Part shown: positions 1 through 9,194 of the stretch, piece by piece | Position numbering within the stretch: position 1 is the first letter of the stretch | How the letters are laid out: each line of letters starts with the position of its first letter | NCBI GenBank assembly: GCA_046160865.1 | Contig: JBJXHG010000191.1 | Coordinates: 13,855 to 77,854, forward strand | Reading direction: 5' to 3' | Source: JBJXHG01 sp046160865 | Lineage (GTDB): Bacteria; Planctomycetota; UBA1135; GCA-002686595 | Length of the DNA stretch: 64,000 nucleotides | Made by a program: the position numbers and the translations under genes | Notes under the pieces: model-generated | Database searches by the model: none | Told to the model about the DNA's origin: nothing | Seen by the model: only the letters and a program-made list of their open reading frames with translations

Positions 1-1
1 G

Positions 2-547
2 CGCGACAAAGATGGCGTGCCGCTCGAGATCGAGATCCTGCTCCAAGCGGGCAGTCCCGTGGGCCGTCAGTTCGCGTTGAAGTACCAAGAGGCGCTCGCA
101 CGCGCCGGCATTCGGCTGAAGCTCACCGAGCTCGACTTCGGCACGATCCTCGAGCGTCGCAACAAGCGCGAGTTCGACGCGCTCGCGCTCGGCTGGGCCC
201 CGCCGCTCGAGAGCGATCCCGAGCAGCTCTGGCACTCGAAGCAAGCCGAGCGCACGGACACGAGCAACTTCATCGGCTTCGCCGATGGCGAGTGCGATGC
301 GCTGATCGAAGCGAGCCAGATCGAAACGAATCCCGAGCGCCGCGCGCTGCTGCTCAAGAAGCTGCAAGCACGCATCTACACGCTGCAGCCGTACCTGTTC
401 GCGTACAACCCGCCGCGCAAGTTCGCGCTGAACAAGTCGATCCGCGGCTTCCAAGCCGTGCACATCGACCCGAACTACGTGATCCGGCGCTGGTACTACC
501 CCGAAGGCACGCCCGGAACGCGGCCGACGCGTCTCGCCGGGCGCTGA
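2..547 (+). CDS. ABC transporter substrate-binding protein, family 5 (C-terminal part)
   Basis: Open at the left window edge; only about the last 181 residues are visible. The protein would bind a peptide or similar solute outside the cytoplasmic membrane and hand it to the permeases encoded next. The visible part shows the family 5 (Opp/Dpp) C-terminal pattern: a stretch on an elongated substrate docking lobe (ALKYQEALARAGI), the segment FDALALGW followed by DPEQLW, and a closing region with ERRALLLKKLQARIY and LQPYLFAYNP. The stop lies 20 nt before the first permease start, so it is the first visible gene of a five-gene importer operon. Substrate (dipeptide, oligopeptide, nickel, other) cannot be told from this fragment. 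Confidence 0.88.
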   Translation, partial: RDKDGVPLEIEILLQAGSPVGRQFALKYQEALARAGIRLKLTELDFGTILERRNKREFDALALGWAPPLESDPEQLWHSKQAERTDTSNFIGFADGECDALIEASQIETNPERRALLLKKLQARIYTLQPYLFAYNPPRKFALNKSIRGFQAVHIDPNYVIRRWYYPEGTPGTRPTRLAGR

Positions 548-567
548 CGGCGCGCGACGCCGGTCTC

Positions 568-1620
568 GTGCTGAGCTACGGACTGCGACGTCTCGCGTGG
601 ATGATCCCGACGCTCTTCGGGATCACGCTCGTCGTCTTCCTCGCCGTGCACGCGGCACCCGGTGATCCAGCACTGCTCCGCTTCGGCGGCGGCGACGCGG
701 TCGCGAGCGACGGTGTGGCGGAAGCACGCGCGCGCTTCCGCGCCGAGCACTTGCTCGACCAGCCGTTGTGGAAGCAGTACCTGCATTTCATCGGGCCGCT
801 CGACTGGACCGCGCGCGGCTGCACGTTCGTTGGCGGCGACGGAACCGACCCGTGGCACGGCCTGCTCGTGCTCGACTTCGGCGGCGAGCTCCTGCATCCG
901 GAAGTCGAGGTGCTGCCCGAGATCGGTCGGCGCTTGCGCGTCACGGTTCCGCTCGCGCTCGCGGCCGCGTTGCTTTCGTACTCCGTCGCGCTCGTGCTCG
1001 GCGTGCTCGTCGCCGTGCGTCGCGACAGTCCGTTCGATCGGCTGACGACGGCGGCGCTGTTCCTTTTGCACTCGACGCCCACGTTCTGGCTCGGGCTCTT
1101 GCTCGCGCTTCTCTTCGGAGCGAGCGGGCTCGACCTGCTCCCGGTGCTCGGTTTGCACGACAAGGACGCCGATCAGCTCGGCCTGGCCGCGTTCGTGTGG
1201 GACGGCGTGCTGCACTCCGTGCTGCCGGTGCTCACGCTCGCGCTCGGCGGGCTCGCGTATCTCACGCGGCAGATGCGCGCCGGCATGATCGACGTGCTCG
1301 CGCAGGACTACGTGCGCGCCGCGCGCGCGAAAGGACTGCCCGAGCGCACGGTCGTCTGGAAGCACGCCGCGCGCAATGCGGCCATTCCGCTCGCGACGCT
1401 TTCCGCTTCGATCTTGCCGGCGCTCGTCGGCGGATCGGTCATCGTCGAGACGCTCTTCGCGCTGCCGGGCATGGGCTCGTACGCCTTCGAGGGTTTCCTC
1501 GCGCGTGATTACAACGTGATCCTCGCCACGACGACGCTCTCCGCGGCGTGCACGCTCGTCGGGATGCTCGCCGCCGACCTATTGTGCGCGCTGCTCGACC
1601 CGCGCCTGCGCCATGGCTGA
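568..1620 (+). CDS. ABC transporter permease, OppB/DppB type
   Basis: Inner-membrane permease of a family 5 importer, about 350 residues, the usual length. I place the start at GTG 568, just before the typical N-terminus with LRRLAWMIPTLFGIT leading into the first membrane segment; an ATG at 601 would cut into it. A long periplasmic loop with LLVLDFGGELL follows TM1, as expected for OppB/DppB. The cytoplasmic EAA loop is near residues 245-270 (DYVRAARAKGLPERTV), followed by the LPGMG segment and the conserved LLDPRLR end. Its stop codon lies inside the start of the next permease gene (8 bp overlap), pointing to translational coupling. Confidence 0.9.
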   Translation: MLSYGLRRLAWMIPTLFGITLVVFLAVHAAPGDPALLRFGGGDAVASDGVAEARARFRAEHLLDQPLWKQYLHFIGPLDWTARGCTFVGGDGTDPWHGLLVLDFGGELLHPEVEVLPEIGRRLRVTVPLALAAALLSYSVALVLGVLVAVRRDSPFDRLTTAALFLLHSTPTFWLGLLLALLFGASGLDLLPVLGLHDKDADQLGLAAFVWDGVLHSVLPVLTLALGGLAYLTRQMRAGMIDVLAQDYVRAARAKGLPERTVVWKHAARNAAIPLATLSASILPALVGGSVIVETLFALPGMGSYAFEGFLARDYNVILATTTLSAACTLVGMLAADLLCALLDPRLRHG

Positions 1621-3283
1621 CGAAGCGCGCAGCGGATCACGGCGCGACTCGCGCGCGATCGTGGCGTGGATCCTGCTCGCGCTCTTGCACGCGAGCGCGA
1701 TCTACGCGCCGCTCATCGCGAACGATCGCCCGCTGTTTCTGCACGCGATCGATCACTCCGCCGTGCGCGCCGCCGCTGGCGGTCTCGTGCCCGCGGCCGT
1801 CGCGCTGCAACGATTGCACGCGCAGAGCGACGAAGAGTACGAGCGTGGGCGCGTGGCAGGCTCGACGCTGACGCGCGCGCGCGCCGTCGCGCTCGAGCTC
1901 GACGCGCTCGAGCGCCGGCTCGGAACGCTCGCTACGTACAGCGCGAGCGAGGACGAGGGTCCGCTCGGCGCGCTCGAGACTTCGATCGCGCGTGTGCGTG
2001 CGCGAGAACCGGGACTCGACGCGCTGCCCGCGCTGCGCGAGGCGTGCGGGCGCGCGCGCGACAGCGTGCGGCATGCACGCCTCGTCGCGGTGACGAGCTT
2101 TCCGCTCCTCGCGGCTCTGTCGCACGTCGACGTGTTCTGCATGGTGCTCTGGCCGCTCTTGGTGCTCTTGCCGCTCGTGCGTGCGCCGCGGCGGCTCCGC
2201 TGGGCGTTGCAAGCGTGCGCGCTCGCGTTCACGGTGTCGCTGCTCGCGCCCGTGCCGTCGTTCGTGCCCGCGGCGGACTTCAAGCGCCGGCTCGCGTCGG
2301 GTGATCTCGAAGCGTCGCGCGTGCTGTTTCCGCCGGTCGCGATGGGCTTCGGCGAGACGAACCTCAGCGAGGTGCTGCGTCCACCGACGTGGACGCAGGC
2401 CGCCGACATCGACGACGACGGGCGGTACGTGAATCGCACGCCGGCGTCGGCCGCGGACGGTGCGCTCGCCACGGACAGCGCGTTCTCTCCGCCTCCGACG
2501 CGCGTCGACGTGCGCTTCGCCGAGCCGCCGCGGAACGCCGCAGCGCGCCATGTGCTCGGCACGGATGCGGTGGGGCGCGACCTGTTCGCGCGGACCTTGT
2601 GGGGCGGGCGCATCAGTCTCGCCGTCGGCTTGTTCGCGGCGCTCGGACTCACGTGCGTCGGCACGGTGCTCGGCGCACTCGCGGGCTACTTCGCCGGCCG
2701 CACGGATCTCCTGATCTCGCGCGCGCTCGAGATCGTGCTCGCGTTCCCGGCGCTGTTCTTGATCTTGCTCGTGCTGTCGCTCGCCGATCCAGACGCGCTG
2801 CCGCCCGTGCTCGCGATCGCGCTCGTCATCGCCGCGGTCGGCTGGACGGGCGTCGCGCGGCTCGTGCGAGCCGAGGTGTTGCGCTTGCGCGAGCGCGAGT
2901 TCGTGCTCGCCGCGCGCTCGCTCGGCTTCTCGCACGCGCGCGTCGTCTTGCGGCACGTCCTGCCGAACGCGCTCGGCCCGATCGTCGTCGCGTTCGTGTT
3001 CGCGGTCGCCGGCGGGATCCTGACCGAATCGACGCTCGCGTTCCTCGGCTTCGGCGCGCGTCACCCGTATCCGTCGTGGGGTGCGCTGATCAACGAGTCG
3101 CGCGCGCCCGAACACTGGTGGATCCAAGTGTTCCCGGGTGCGTTCATCTTCGCGACGGTCGTCGCGTACAACCTCGCGGGTGAGTCGTTGCAGCGACGGT
3201 TCGCAGCGCGCACGTCGCCGCACTCGATCGTGACCGACGCGCCCGACGGGACCGATGCGATCGCGCCAGGAGCGCGTCGGTGA
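1613..3283 (+). CDS. ABC transporter permease, OppC/DppC type, with large insertion
   Basis: Second permease of the importer. At 556 residues it is nearly twice the usual ~300. TM1 is near residues 16-36; the conserved permease domain begins only near residue 312 (LGTDAVGRDLF) and carries the EAA loop near 431-452 (ARSLGFSHARVVLRHVLPN). Between them sits a roughly 270-residue insertion with a charged, probably helical region (about 60-150), two further hydrophobic stretches (about 155-205), and a loop with FGETNLSEVLRPP. The C-terminus has the family pattern TESTLAFLGFG and PSWGALINE. Start ATG 1613 overlaps the upstream stop; the downstream ATPase start overlaps this stop by 4 bp (GTGA). The insertion probably lies at the outer face of the membrane, but its function is unknown. 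Confidence 0.9.
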   Translation: MADEARSGSRRDSRAIVAWILLALLHASAIYAPLIANDRPLFLHAIDHSAVRAAAGGLVPAAVALQRLHAQSDEEYERGRVAGSTLTRARAVALELDALERRLGTLATYSASEDEGPLGALETSIARVRAREPGLDALPALREACGRARDSVRHARLVAVTSFPLLAALSHVDVFCMVLWPLLVLLPLVRAPRRLRWALQACALAFTVSLLAPVPSFVPAADFKRRLASGDLEASRVLFPPVAMGFGETNLSEVLRPPTWTQAADIDDDGRYVNRTPASAADGALATDSAFSPPPTRVDVRFAEPPRNAAARHVLGTDAVGRDLFARTLWGGRISLAVGLFAALGLTCVGTVLGALAGYFAGRTDLLISRALEIVLAFPALFLILLVLSLADPDALPPVLAIALVIAAVGWTGVARLVRAEVLRLREREFVLAARSLGFSHARVVLRHVLPNALGPIVVAFVFAVAGGILTESTLAFLGFGARHPYPSWGALINESRAPEHWWIQVFPGAFIFATVVAYNLAGESLQRRFAARTSPHSIVTDAPDGTDAIAPGARR

Positions 3284-4263
3284 GCGCGCTGCTCACCGTG
3301 CGCGGCTTGCGCACCGAGTACACGAGCGCGCGCGGTGTTGTGCGCGCCGTCGATGGCGTCGACCTCGAGGTCGCGGCGGGGGAGACGCTCTGCTTGGTCG
3401 GCGAGTCCGGCTGCGGCAAGACGGCGATCGCGCTGTCGATCGCGCGTCTCTTGCCGACGAACGGCCGCATCGCCGCAGGCGAGATCCAGTTCGAGGGCCG
3501 CGATCTCGCGCGTCTCGACGAGCGCTCGCTGCGCAGCGTGCGCGGCGCGCGCATCGGCTTCGTGTTCCAGGAGCCGCTCGCGGCGCTCGATCCCGTATTT
3601 CCGATCGGCGAGCAGATCGCGGAGGTGCTGCGCGCACACACACGTTGCGACAGGCGTGCGGCGCGCGCGCGCGCCGTCCAGTTGCTCGAGCGCGTCGAGA
3701 TCGCTCGCGCGGCGGAGCGCGCGAGCGCGTACCCGCACGAGCTCTCGGGCGGCGAGCGCCAGCGCGCGCTGATCGCGACCGCGATCGCGGCGGGCCCCGC
3801 CTTGCTGCTCGCCGACGAGCCGACGGCGAGCCTCGATGCGACCGTGCGCGAGGACGTGCTCGACTTGCTCGATCGCTTGCGGCGCGAGAGCCGCATGGCC
3901 GTGCTGCTCGTGACGCACGATCTCGCGCTCGCGGCACGGCGTGCGGATCGCATCGCTGTCATGTACGCGGGCCGCATCGTCGAGATCGGCCCGGCGACCG
4001 CGGTGATCGCACGTCCGCGGCATCCCTACACGGCGGCGCTCGTCGCGAGCTCGCCGGCCTTCACGGTACGCGGAACGCGCCTGGTCGCGATCCCCGGCCG
4101 CGTGCCGAGCGCTCACGCCTGGCCGACCGGCTGCCGTTTTCGTGAGCGCTGTTCGGTCGCGCACGCAGAGTGCGCGACGTTCGATCCGACGCTCGTGCGC
4201 GTGAGTGGCGAGCATGCGGTCGCGTGTCCGTTCGGTCCCGTGTCCGCGGAGCGCGAAGCGTGA
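3280..4263 (+). CDS. ABC transporter ATP-binding protein, OppD/DppD type
   Basis: Cytoplasmic ATPase energising the importer, 327 residues. Walker A GESGCGKT at about 41-48, Q-loop in FVFQEPLAALDP, signature LSGGERQR at about 155-162, Walker B LLLADEPTASLD at about 176, and switch histidine in LVTHDL. The C-terminal oligopeptide/dipeptide extension is present with PYTAAL and four cysteines in the order CRFRERC, AEC and ACPF, a pattern seen in OppD/DppD proteins. GTG start at 3280 overlaps the permease stop by 4 bp, and its own stop overlaps the next ATPase start in the same way. Confidence 0.93.
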   Translation: MSALLTVRGLRTEYTSARGVVRAVDGVDLEVAAGETLCLVGESGCGKTAIALSIARLLPTNGRIAAGEIQFEGRDLARLDERSLRSVRGARIGFVFQEPLAALDPVFPIGEQIAEVLRAHTRCDRRAARARAVQLLERVEIARAAERASAYPHELSGGERQRALIATAIAAGPALLLADEPTASLDATVREDVLDLLDRLRRESRMAVLLVTHDLALAARRADRIAVMYAGRIVEIGPATAVIARPRHPYTAALVASSPAFTVRGTRLVAIPGRVPSAHAWPTGCRFRERCSVAHAECATFDPTLVRVSGEHAVACPFGPVSAEREA

Positions 4264-5051
4264 GCAGCGCACCGCTCGTCGCCGTCGAGAGTCTGCGCGT
4301 CGTGTACGCACGCGGGAGACGCGCGCACGTCGCCGTCGACGGCGTGTCGTTCGAGATCGCCCGCGGCGAGACGCTCGCGCTGGTGGGTGAGTCCGGCAGC
4401 GGCAAGACGACGATCGCGCGCGCGCTGTTGCGGCTCGTGCGCGCCGAAGCGGGGCGTGTGCTCTACCGAGCGGAGCCGAACGCGGCGCCGGTCGACTTGC
4501 TCGCGCTGTCCGCGCGCGAGCTGCGCCCGTTGCGACGCGACCTCGCACTCGTGTTCCAAGATCCCTACTCGAGCTTGAATCCGCGCCAGTCCGTGGGATC
4601 CGCCGTGCGCGAAGTGCTCGAGGTGCACCGCATCGCGCGCGGGGCGGCAGCATCCAGACGGGCCGAGGAGCTCCTGGACGACGTCGGTCTCGGTGCGGAA
4701 GTGCTCGAGCGCCGGCCCGCCGAGCTGTCGGGCGGACAGCGCCAGCGCGTGGCGATCGCGCGTGCGCTCGCCACGCGGCCGAAGCTCTTCGTGTGCGACG
4801 AGATCACGTCCGCGCTCGACCTGTCCGTACGAGCGCAGATCCTCAACCTGCTCGCGGATCTGCGCGCCGAGCACGGCTTGACGACGCTGTTCATCGCACA
4901 CGACCTGGCTGTCGTGAAACACGTCGCGGATCGCGTCGCCGTGTTGCACCAGGGCCGCATCGTCGAGATCGGCGACGCGGAGCGCGTTTTCGCGGCGCCC
5001 GAGCACGCCTACACGCGCCGCTTGCTCAGGGCGGAGTTCGGCCGCGCGTGA
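4260..5051 (+). CDS. ABC transporter ATP-binding protein, OppF/DppF type
   Basis: Second ATPase of the importer, 263 residues from GTG 4260, which overlaps the previous stop as GTGA. Walker A GESGSGKT at about 43-50, FQDPYSSLNPRQ Q-loop typical of OppF, signature LSGGQRQR at about 156, Walker B LFVCDEITSALD, and switch histidine in FIAHDLAVV. It ends soon after the AYTRRLL motif and so lacks the longer C-terminal tail of many OppF proteins. The cassette ends here: six bases separate its stop from the convergent HAD gene. Confidence 0.92.
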   Translation: MSSAPLVAVESLRVVYARGRRAHVAVDGVSFEIARGETLALVGESGSGKTTIARALLRLVRAEAGRVLYRAEPNAAPVDLLALSARELRPLRRDLALVFQDPYSSLNPRQSVGSAVREVLEVHRIARGAAASRRAEELLDDVGLGAEVLERRPAELSGGQRQRVAIARALATRPKLFVCDEITSALDLSVRAQILNLLADLRAEHGLTTLFIAHDLAVVKHVADRVAVLHQGRIVEIGDAERVFAAPEHAYTRRLLRAEFGRA

Positions 5052-5057
5052 GGTGCG

Positions 5058-5780
5058 CTACACCCCGAGCCCGTACTCCTTGCGCAGCACGCCGCGCAGC
5101 TCGTCGAAGCTCGCGACGACATGGTGCGGCTCGATGCCCGTGCCCGCGAGCGAGTGGCGCGACGCGCGCTTCGCCCACACGGTGATCATGCCGAGCTTCT
5201 TCGGCGGCGCGACGTCGTGCTCGGGCGAATCACCGACGTACATCACCTCCGACGCGTCGAGGCCGAGGTCTTTCAACGCGACGAGATACAGCTTGGGGTT
5301 CGGCTTGCTGATCCCGATCTGGTCGGAGATGAAGATCGCCTTCGGATCGAGATAGGGGACCAGGCCGAGGCGCACGAGCTTCTCCGCCTGCTTCACGGTC
5401 CAGCCGTGCGTGATGATGCCGACGATGACACCGGCTTCCTGCAACGCCGCGAGTAGCGGGATCGTGTCGTCGAACGGGTGCAACTCGCGGAACTTCGTGT
5501 CGTGGTACGCGCACACGCCGGCCGCGACGATGAGCGCCGGGTTCGTGCGCTCGAGCGAGCTCGGTCGCAAGCGCTGCAAGAGCTTGTCGAAGTGGTGCTC
5601 GTAGTTGCTCGTGAACTCCGACAGCACCTCGTCGAGCTCGCGCAGCACGAGATCCTCGGGCAGGTCGAGCCCGGCCTTGATCATCGCTTGCACGGCGTTC
5701 CTGCGCGCCTTGCGCGCGAACTCCGTGGTGGAGAACAGGGTGTCGTCGATGTCGAAGAGGATCGCTTTGAGCTTGGGCAC
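5058..5780 (-). CDS. HAD family hydrolase
   Basis: Cytoplasmic haloacid-dehalogenase superfamily phosphatase or dehalogenase, 240 residues from a GTG start. Motif I is FDIDDTLFST with the nucleophile Asp near residue 10 and acid/base Asp near 12; motif II threonine is in IITHGWT; motif III lysine is in GISKPNPKLY; motif IV is YVGDSPEHDV. The helical cap between motifs I and II (about residues 17-95) makes it a subfamily I enzyme, resembling the archaeal-type HAD group that starts with a similar FDIDDTL segment. Substrate is not predictable. It is convergent with the ABC operon and stands alone. Confidence 0.85.
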   Translation of the reverse strand: MPKLKAILFDIDDTLFSTTEFARKARRNAVQAMIKAGLDLPEDLVLRELDEVLSEFTSNYEHHFDKLLQRLRPSSLERTNPALIVAAGVCAYHDTKFRELHPFDDTIPLLAALQEAGVIVGIITHGWTVKQAEKLVRLGLVPYLDPKAIFISDQIGISKPNPKLYLVALKDLGLDASEVMYVGDSPEHDVAPPKKLGMITVWAKRASRHSLAGTGIEPHHVVASFDELRGVLRKEYGLGV

Positions 5781-5876
5781 GGCGGGATTGTCGGATCGCG
5801 AGCGCCTCTGAGTCCAGCGGCGGTGCGCGCGCTTCGACGGCTACACGGAAGCCGAGGCCAGCCCGAGCAGGCGCGG

Positions 5877-6421
5877 TCAGCGCGGCGCTTCTTGTTGCGC
5901 CGGCTGCACGGGAACGAGGGAGACGCGCTCGAGAACGACGAGGTCTTCGTTGCCGCTCGACACGTATCCCGCGACCGTCGCCAGGATCATCACGTGCGAG
6001 TTCTCGCCAACGCTGCCGAGCCCGGTGGGGTCCAGGAGCCAGAGGCGATTTGGGAACACCGAGCGCAGTTCGAACACGCGCCGTCCCGACACGTGCGTCG
6101 TCGGTTGCCGCGGCAGCCGTTTTCCGTCGACGAAGCACGCGATCGCGCGACCGGCGGTCAGGTTAGCCCGCGATTCGTGTCCGCGTCGAGCACGTTGGCG
6201 TCGAGCACCGAAGCATCGGAGAACCGTACCTGGACTCGTTCCGCCGCGTGTAGCGCACTGTAGTTCGTGATCGCGCAGCCGTCGTTGCCGATCCAGAATC
6301 CCGGTTGCGCACGACGTGCGACACTGCCGGTCCGCGTTCCTATCGGCGTGTTCGGCGGGAGCACGTCGAGCAGCGCAATCTGCGCGAGTCGATCGAGCGC
6401 ACCGTCGGTTGCGACCGCCAT
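5877..6421 (-). pseudogene. decayed trypsin-like serine peptidase remnant
   Basis: Two reading-frame pieces lie end to end on the minus strand. The upstream piece (to about 6158) reads GFWIGNDGCAITNYSAL then ERVQVRFSD and ends at a stop after DADTNRGLT. This matches the start of trypsin-like/HtrA domains, where the catalytic His normally sits in a TNYH or TNHH motif; here it is Ser. The reading then shifts frame, and the downstream piece ends with SVGENSHVMILATVAGY and VVLERVSLVPVQ. No single frame spans both and the catalytic Ser region is absent. I call it a broken gene; the downstream piece could also come from a different gene or domain. Confidence 0.5.
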
Positions 6422-6491
6422 CTGCCCGCCAGCCGAGTGCGGAACCGGATGCGGGCAGCCGAGCGCGAGCCGAGCACGCGACCAAAAGCAC

Positions 6492-6527
6492 GGTGGCTCT
6501 CCCCCGGAGGGTCGGCGGAGAGCCACC
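6492..6527 (-). terminator. hairpin terminator after the secretin genes
   Basis: A perfect 10-bp inverted repeat (GGTGGCTCTC at 6492-6501, GAGAGCCACC at 6518-6527, 16-nt loop) lies 21 bases past the stop of the minus-strand secretin gene. Read on the minus strand the stem is followed by GTGCTTTTGG, a weak T tract. It also sets the 5' limit of the degraded gene downstream. Confidence 0.55.
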
Positions 6528-6547
6528 TCGATCTGCGACGCCCGCGC

Positions 6548-9142
6548 CTACCGCGCCGTCTCGATCTTCTTGAGCTCGTCGCGCACGTCGGTGATGCGCG
6601 CGCGGATCAGGATCATCAGGCCCTTGTTCTCATCGTTGTAGCCTTCGTTCTTGAAGAAGAAGCCCACGATCGGGATGCGCGCGAACCAGGGGACTTCGGC
6701 GCGGCGCTCGATGTTCCGCACGCTCGACAAACCGCCGAGCATGATCGAGCCGCCGTCCGGGATGACCGCCGTCGTGAACACGCTCTGGATCTCGAGCTCC
6801 GGCAGCTGGAACTCGACCGGCGACGTGTTGCCACCGAGCGTCGAGCTGAAGTTCCGCAGCGCGACGAGCTTCGCCACGGTGGGCTGGATCTCGAGCGTCA
6901 GGTACTTGCGGTCGTGGTGGATCGTCGGGCGGACGTCGAGCACGACGCCCTCGTTGAGCACGTTGATCTGCGGATCCGCGACCGCTTGGAACTGCGCGAC
7001 TTCGACGTCGAAGTCCTGGATGTACGCGCGCTGATTGATGACGGCGACGTAGGCGCGCGTCGAGTTGTGGACGGAGAGCACCTGGTCGTTGATGAGCTCG
7101 AAGTTCGCGCTCTTCTCGACCGCGCGCAGGATCGCGGAGAGGTCGAGGGCGTCGAAGATTGCGAGCTGCGTCGTCATGCCGCCGACGGTCGACAGCGTCT
7201 GGCCGAGCGGGTTCTCGAAGAAGTTCTGCGTGGTGCCGCGGTAATCGCCGTCCGCACCGTCGTCGTAGAAGAAGCCGGCCGAGGGGTGACCGGCGGAGTT
7301 CTGTCCACCTTCACCCGCGCCGCTGCCGTTGTTGTCGAGACCGCGGCTCGCCATGTCCTCGAGGCCGTTCGTGACGTCGCTGACGTCGATGTTGTTCAAG
7401 CCGCGGAAGTCGACGCCGATCTCCTGGATCCAGTTCGCGCCGACGGTCATGAACTTCGACTCGATCGTGACGAGCGAGCTGTTGAAGCGCCTGAGGTCTT
7501 CGAGGAATTGGCGGATCTGCGACTGCACTTCGTGCGTGTGCGTGACGAGGACGTAGCCCTCACCGCCGTCGATGTTGATGCCCTCGTCCTGCCACGTGCC
7601 GACGCCGACGTTGTCTTGGATCAAGGACACGAGGTCCGCGATCTCGATCGGCACGTGCTTCTCGCCGATCCCGCCGAACGGTCCGCCGCCGTCGTCGTCC
7701 TGCATCTCGTCGAGCAGGCGCAGCCGGTCGATGCGCGGACCGATGAACTCGCGCACACCGACGGTCAGGTCCTGCACGTCGTGGTTGATGATCACCGGCT
7801 TGCCGCGCGCCTTCTCCTTGGTCGTCACGAGCACCGCGTCGTAGCGGATCGTCCACGTGACGTTCTCGCCGGCCATCGCGGTGATCAGGTTCAGCGCGTG
7901 CTCGACGGAAAGTCGGTTCTCGAACGAGAAGTTGAACACGACGCCTGCGTCCGTCGCGGCGGCTTGCGCGGCCGGGTCGACGACGAGCGGCAGGCCCGTG
8001 ATCGTGCGCACGGTGTCGACCACCTTCGTCAAGCTCTCTTCTTCGGCGACGGCGGGCAGCTGCACGGTCGTCGTGCGCAGCTGGTCGCGCAGCGCGCTCT
8101 CGCTCTCGGTCACTTGCTGCGAGAGATCGAGGCCGCGGCGGTTGGCGCGCGACGCGCTGAGCTCGTTCCAGCGGGTGCCGTCGGGGAGCGTGATCACGTC
8201 GGTCCAGGGGATCTGCAGCTCCTTCATCGACTCCTGCCACTTGCGGAACTGCTCGCGCTTGTTCTGCACGTAGTCCTGGCGAACCTTCGTGCGGCCGGCG
8301 CGGAAAGCCGCGTCGCGGATCTCCTGCGCCTGCTCGTTGCGCGGATCGTGCTCCAGCGTCTGCTTCGCGATCGCTTCGGCCTCCTCGAAGTCGCCCGCGT
8401 TGAACGCCGAGATCGCGCGGTCGAGCGCGCCGGCGATCTGGGCCTGCTTCTGCTCGCGGGCCACGTTCTCCTGAGCTTGCAGCGCTTCGTAGGCGCGGCG
8501 CGACTGCAGCTCCTCGGACGCCCGCTCGGCCTCTTCACGCGTCGCGCGCGTGTTGTCGAGCAGCGTACGCGCCTCTTCGTCGAGGCCGCCCCAGTCGATC
8601 GAGTACGGGGCGAAGCGCACCAGGCTGTTCACGATCTCGAGCTCGGCGATCGCGCCCGCGTAGTTGCCTTGCGCGATCATCATCTTCGCCTTGCGCACTC
8701 CGTCCAGCGCGTCGGCCTTGATCTGCTGCACGCGCAGCGCGTACTGCTGGTTCATCTCCTCGGTGACGCTCTGCGCCGATCCACCGGGCTCGCCGCGCAA
8801 CGCGCGGATCTCGGCGTGCAACGCGATCGCTTCCGCGTTGTTCGGCTCGCGCGCGAGCGCCGCCTCGACCTCGCGCGCCGCTTCGTCGAACGCGAGCTGC
8901 GCCATGAGCGTGCGCGCCTGCTCCAGGCGCTGCTCGACCATGAACGAGTTGCTCTGCTCGCCCAGAGTGCGCGCACGCGCGTCCTGCGCGAACTGAGCTT
9001 CGGGCGAAACGGTCGGGTCGGCGGGGTCCTGCGCGGCGCTCGTCGTGTCGTCGACGGCGGGCTCCGCGGGACGCGGCGTGCTCGACTTGCAAGCCGTCGC
9101 GGCGAGGAGGCAGAGGAAGAAGGCGATGCTCGAATTCCGCAT
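6548..9142 (-). CDS. secretin-like outer membrane lipoprotein with TPR/coiled-coil N-terminus (copy 1)
   Basis: Probably an outer-membrane multimeric channel of the type II/III secretion or type IV pilus secretin family, 864 residues. I start it at ATG 9142, which opens a lipoprotein signal with Cys near residue 18 (LLAATAC); a frame-extended start at 9190 would bury that signal. Residues about 60-330 are Ala/Glu/Arg-rich repeats of TPR or coiled-coil type (EAEAIAKQTLEHDPRNEQAQEI). Residues about 380-480 resemble a secretin N-domain (RTITGLPLVVDP), and the C-terminal third is the secretin beta domain ending with VPWFARIPIVGFFF and LMILIRARITDV. It follows a paralogue 52 nt upstream. No other secretion-system gene is nearby, so the partner machinery is unknown. 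Confidence 0.82.
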   Translation of the reverse strand: MRNSSIAFFLCLLAATACKSSTPRPAEPAVDDTTSAAQDPADPTVSPEAQFAQDARARTLGEQSNSFMVEQRLEQARTLMAQLAFDEAAREVEAALAREPNNAEAIALHAEIRALRGEPGGSAQSVTEEMNQQYALRVQQIKADALDGVRKAKMMIAQGNYAGAIAELEIVNSLVRFAPYSIDWGGLDEEARTLLDNTRATREEAERASEELQSRRAYEALQAQENVAREQKQAQIAGALDRAISAFNAGDFEEAEAIAKQTLEHDPRNEQAQEIRDAAFRAGRTKVRQDYVQNKREQFRKWQESMKELQIPWTDVITLPDGTRWNELSASRANRRGLDLSQQVTESESALRDQLRTTTVQLPAVAEEESLTKVVDTVRTITGLPLVVDPAAQAAATDAGVVFNFSFENRLSVEHALNLITAMAGENVTWTIRYDAVLVTTKEKARGKPVIINHDVQDLTVGVREFIGPRIDRLRLLDEMQDDDGGGPFGGIGEKHVPIEIADLVSLIQDNVGVGTWQDEGINIDGGEGYVLVTHTHEVQSQIRQFLEDLRRFNSSLVTIESKFMTVGANWIQEIGVDFRGLNNIDVSDVTNGLEDMASRGLDNNGSGAGEGGQNSAGHPSAGFFYDDGADGDYRGTTQNFFENPLGQTLSTVGGMTTQLAIFDALDLSAILRAVEKSANFELINDQVLSVHNSTRAYVAVINQRAYIQDFDVEVAQFQAVADPQINVLNEGVVLDVRPTIHHDRKYLTLEIQPTVAKLVALRNFSSTLGGNTSPVEFQLPELEIQSVFTTAVIPDGGSIMLGGLSSVRNIERRAEVPWFARIPIVGFFFKNEGYNDENKGLMILIRARITDVRDELKKIETAR

Positions 9143-9194
9143 GGGGGGTCTCGGAGGGATTCTTTGGTTCTGTGCGCGAAAACGGGGCATCAGG

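Noticed and set aside
1637..3223. A 528-residue open frame on the minus strand opposite the OppC-like permease
   Set aside because: Its translation is Arg/Glu/His-rich low-complexity text typical of an antisense shadow in high-GC DNA. The permease frame carries real motifs.
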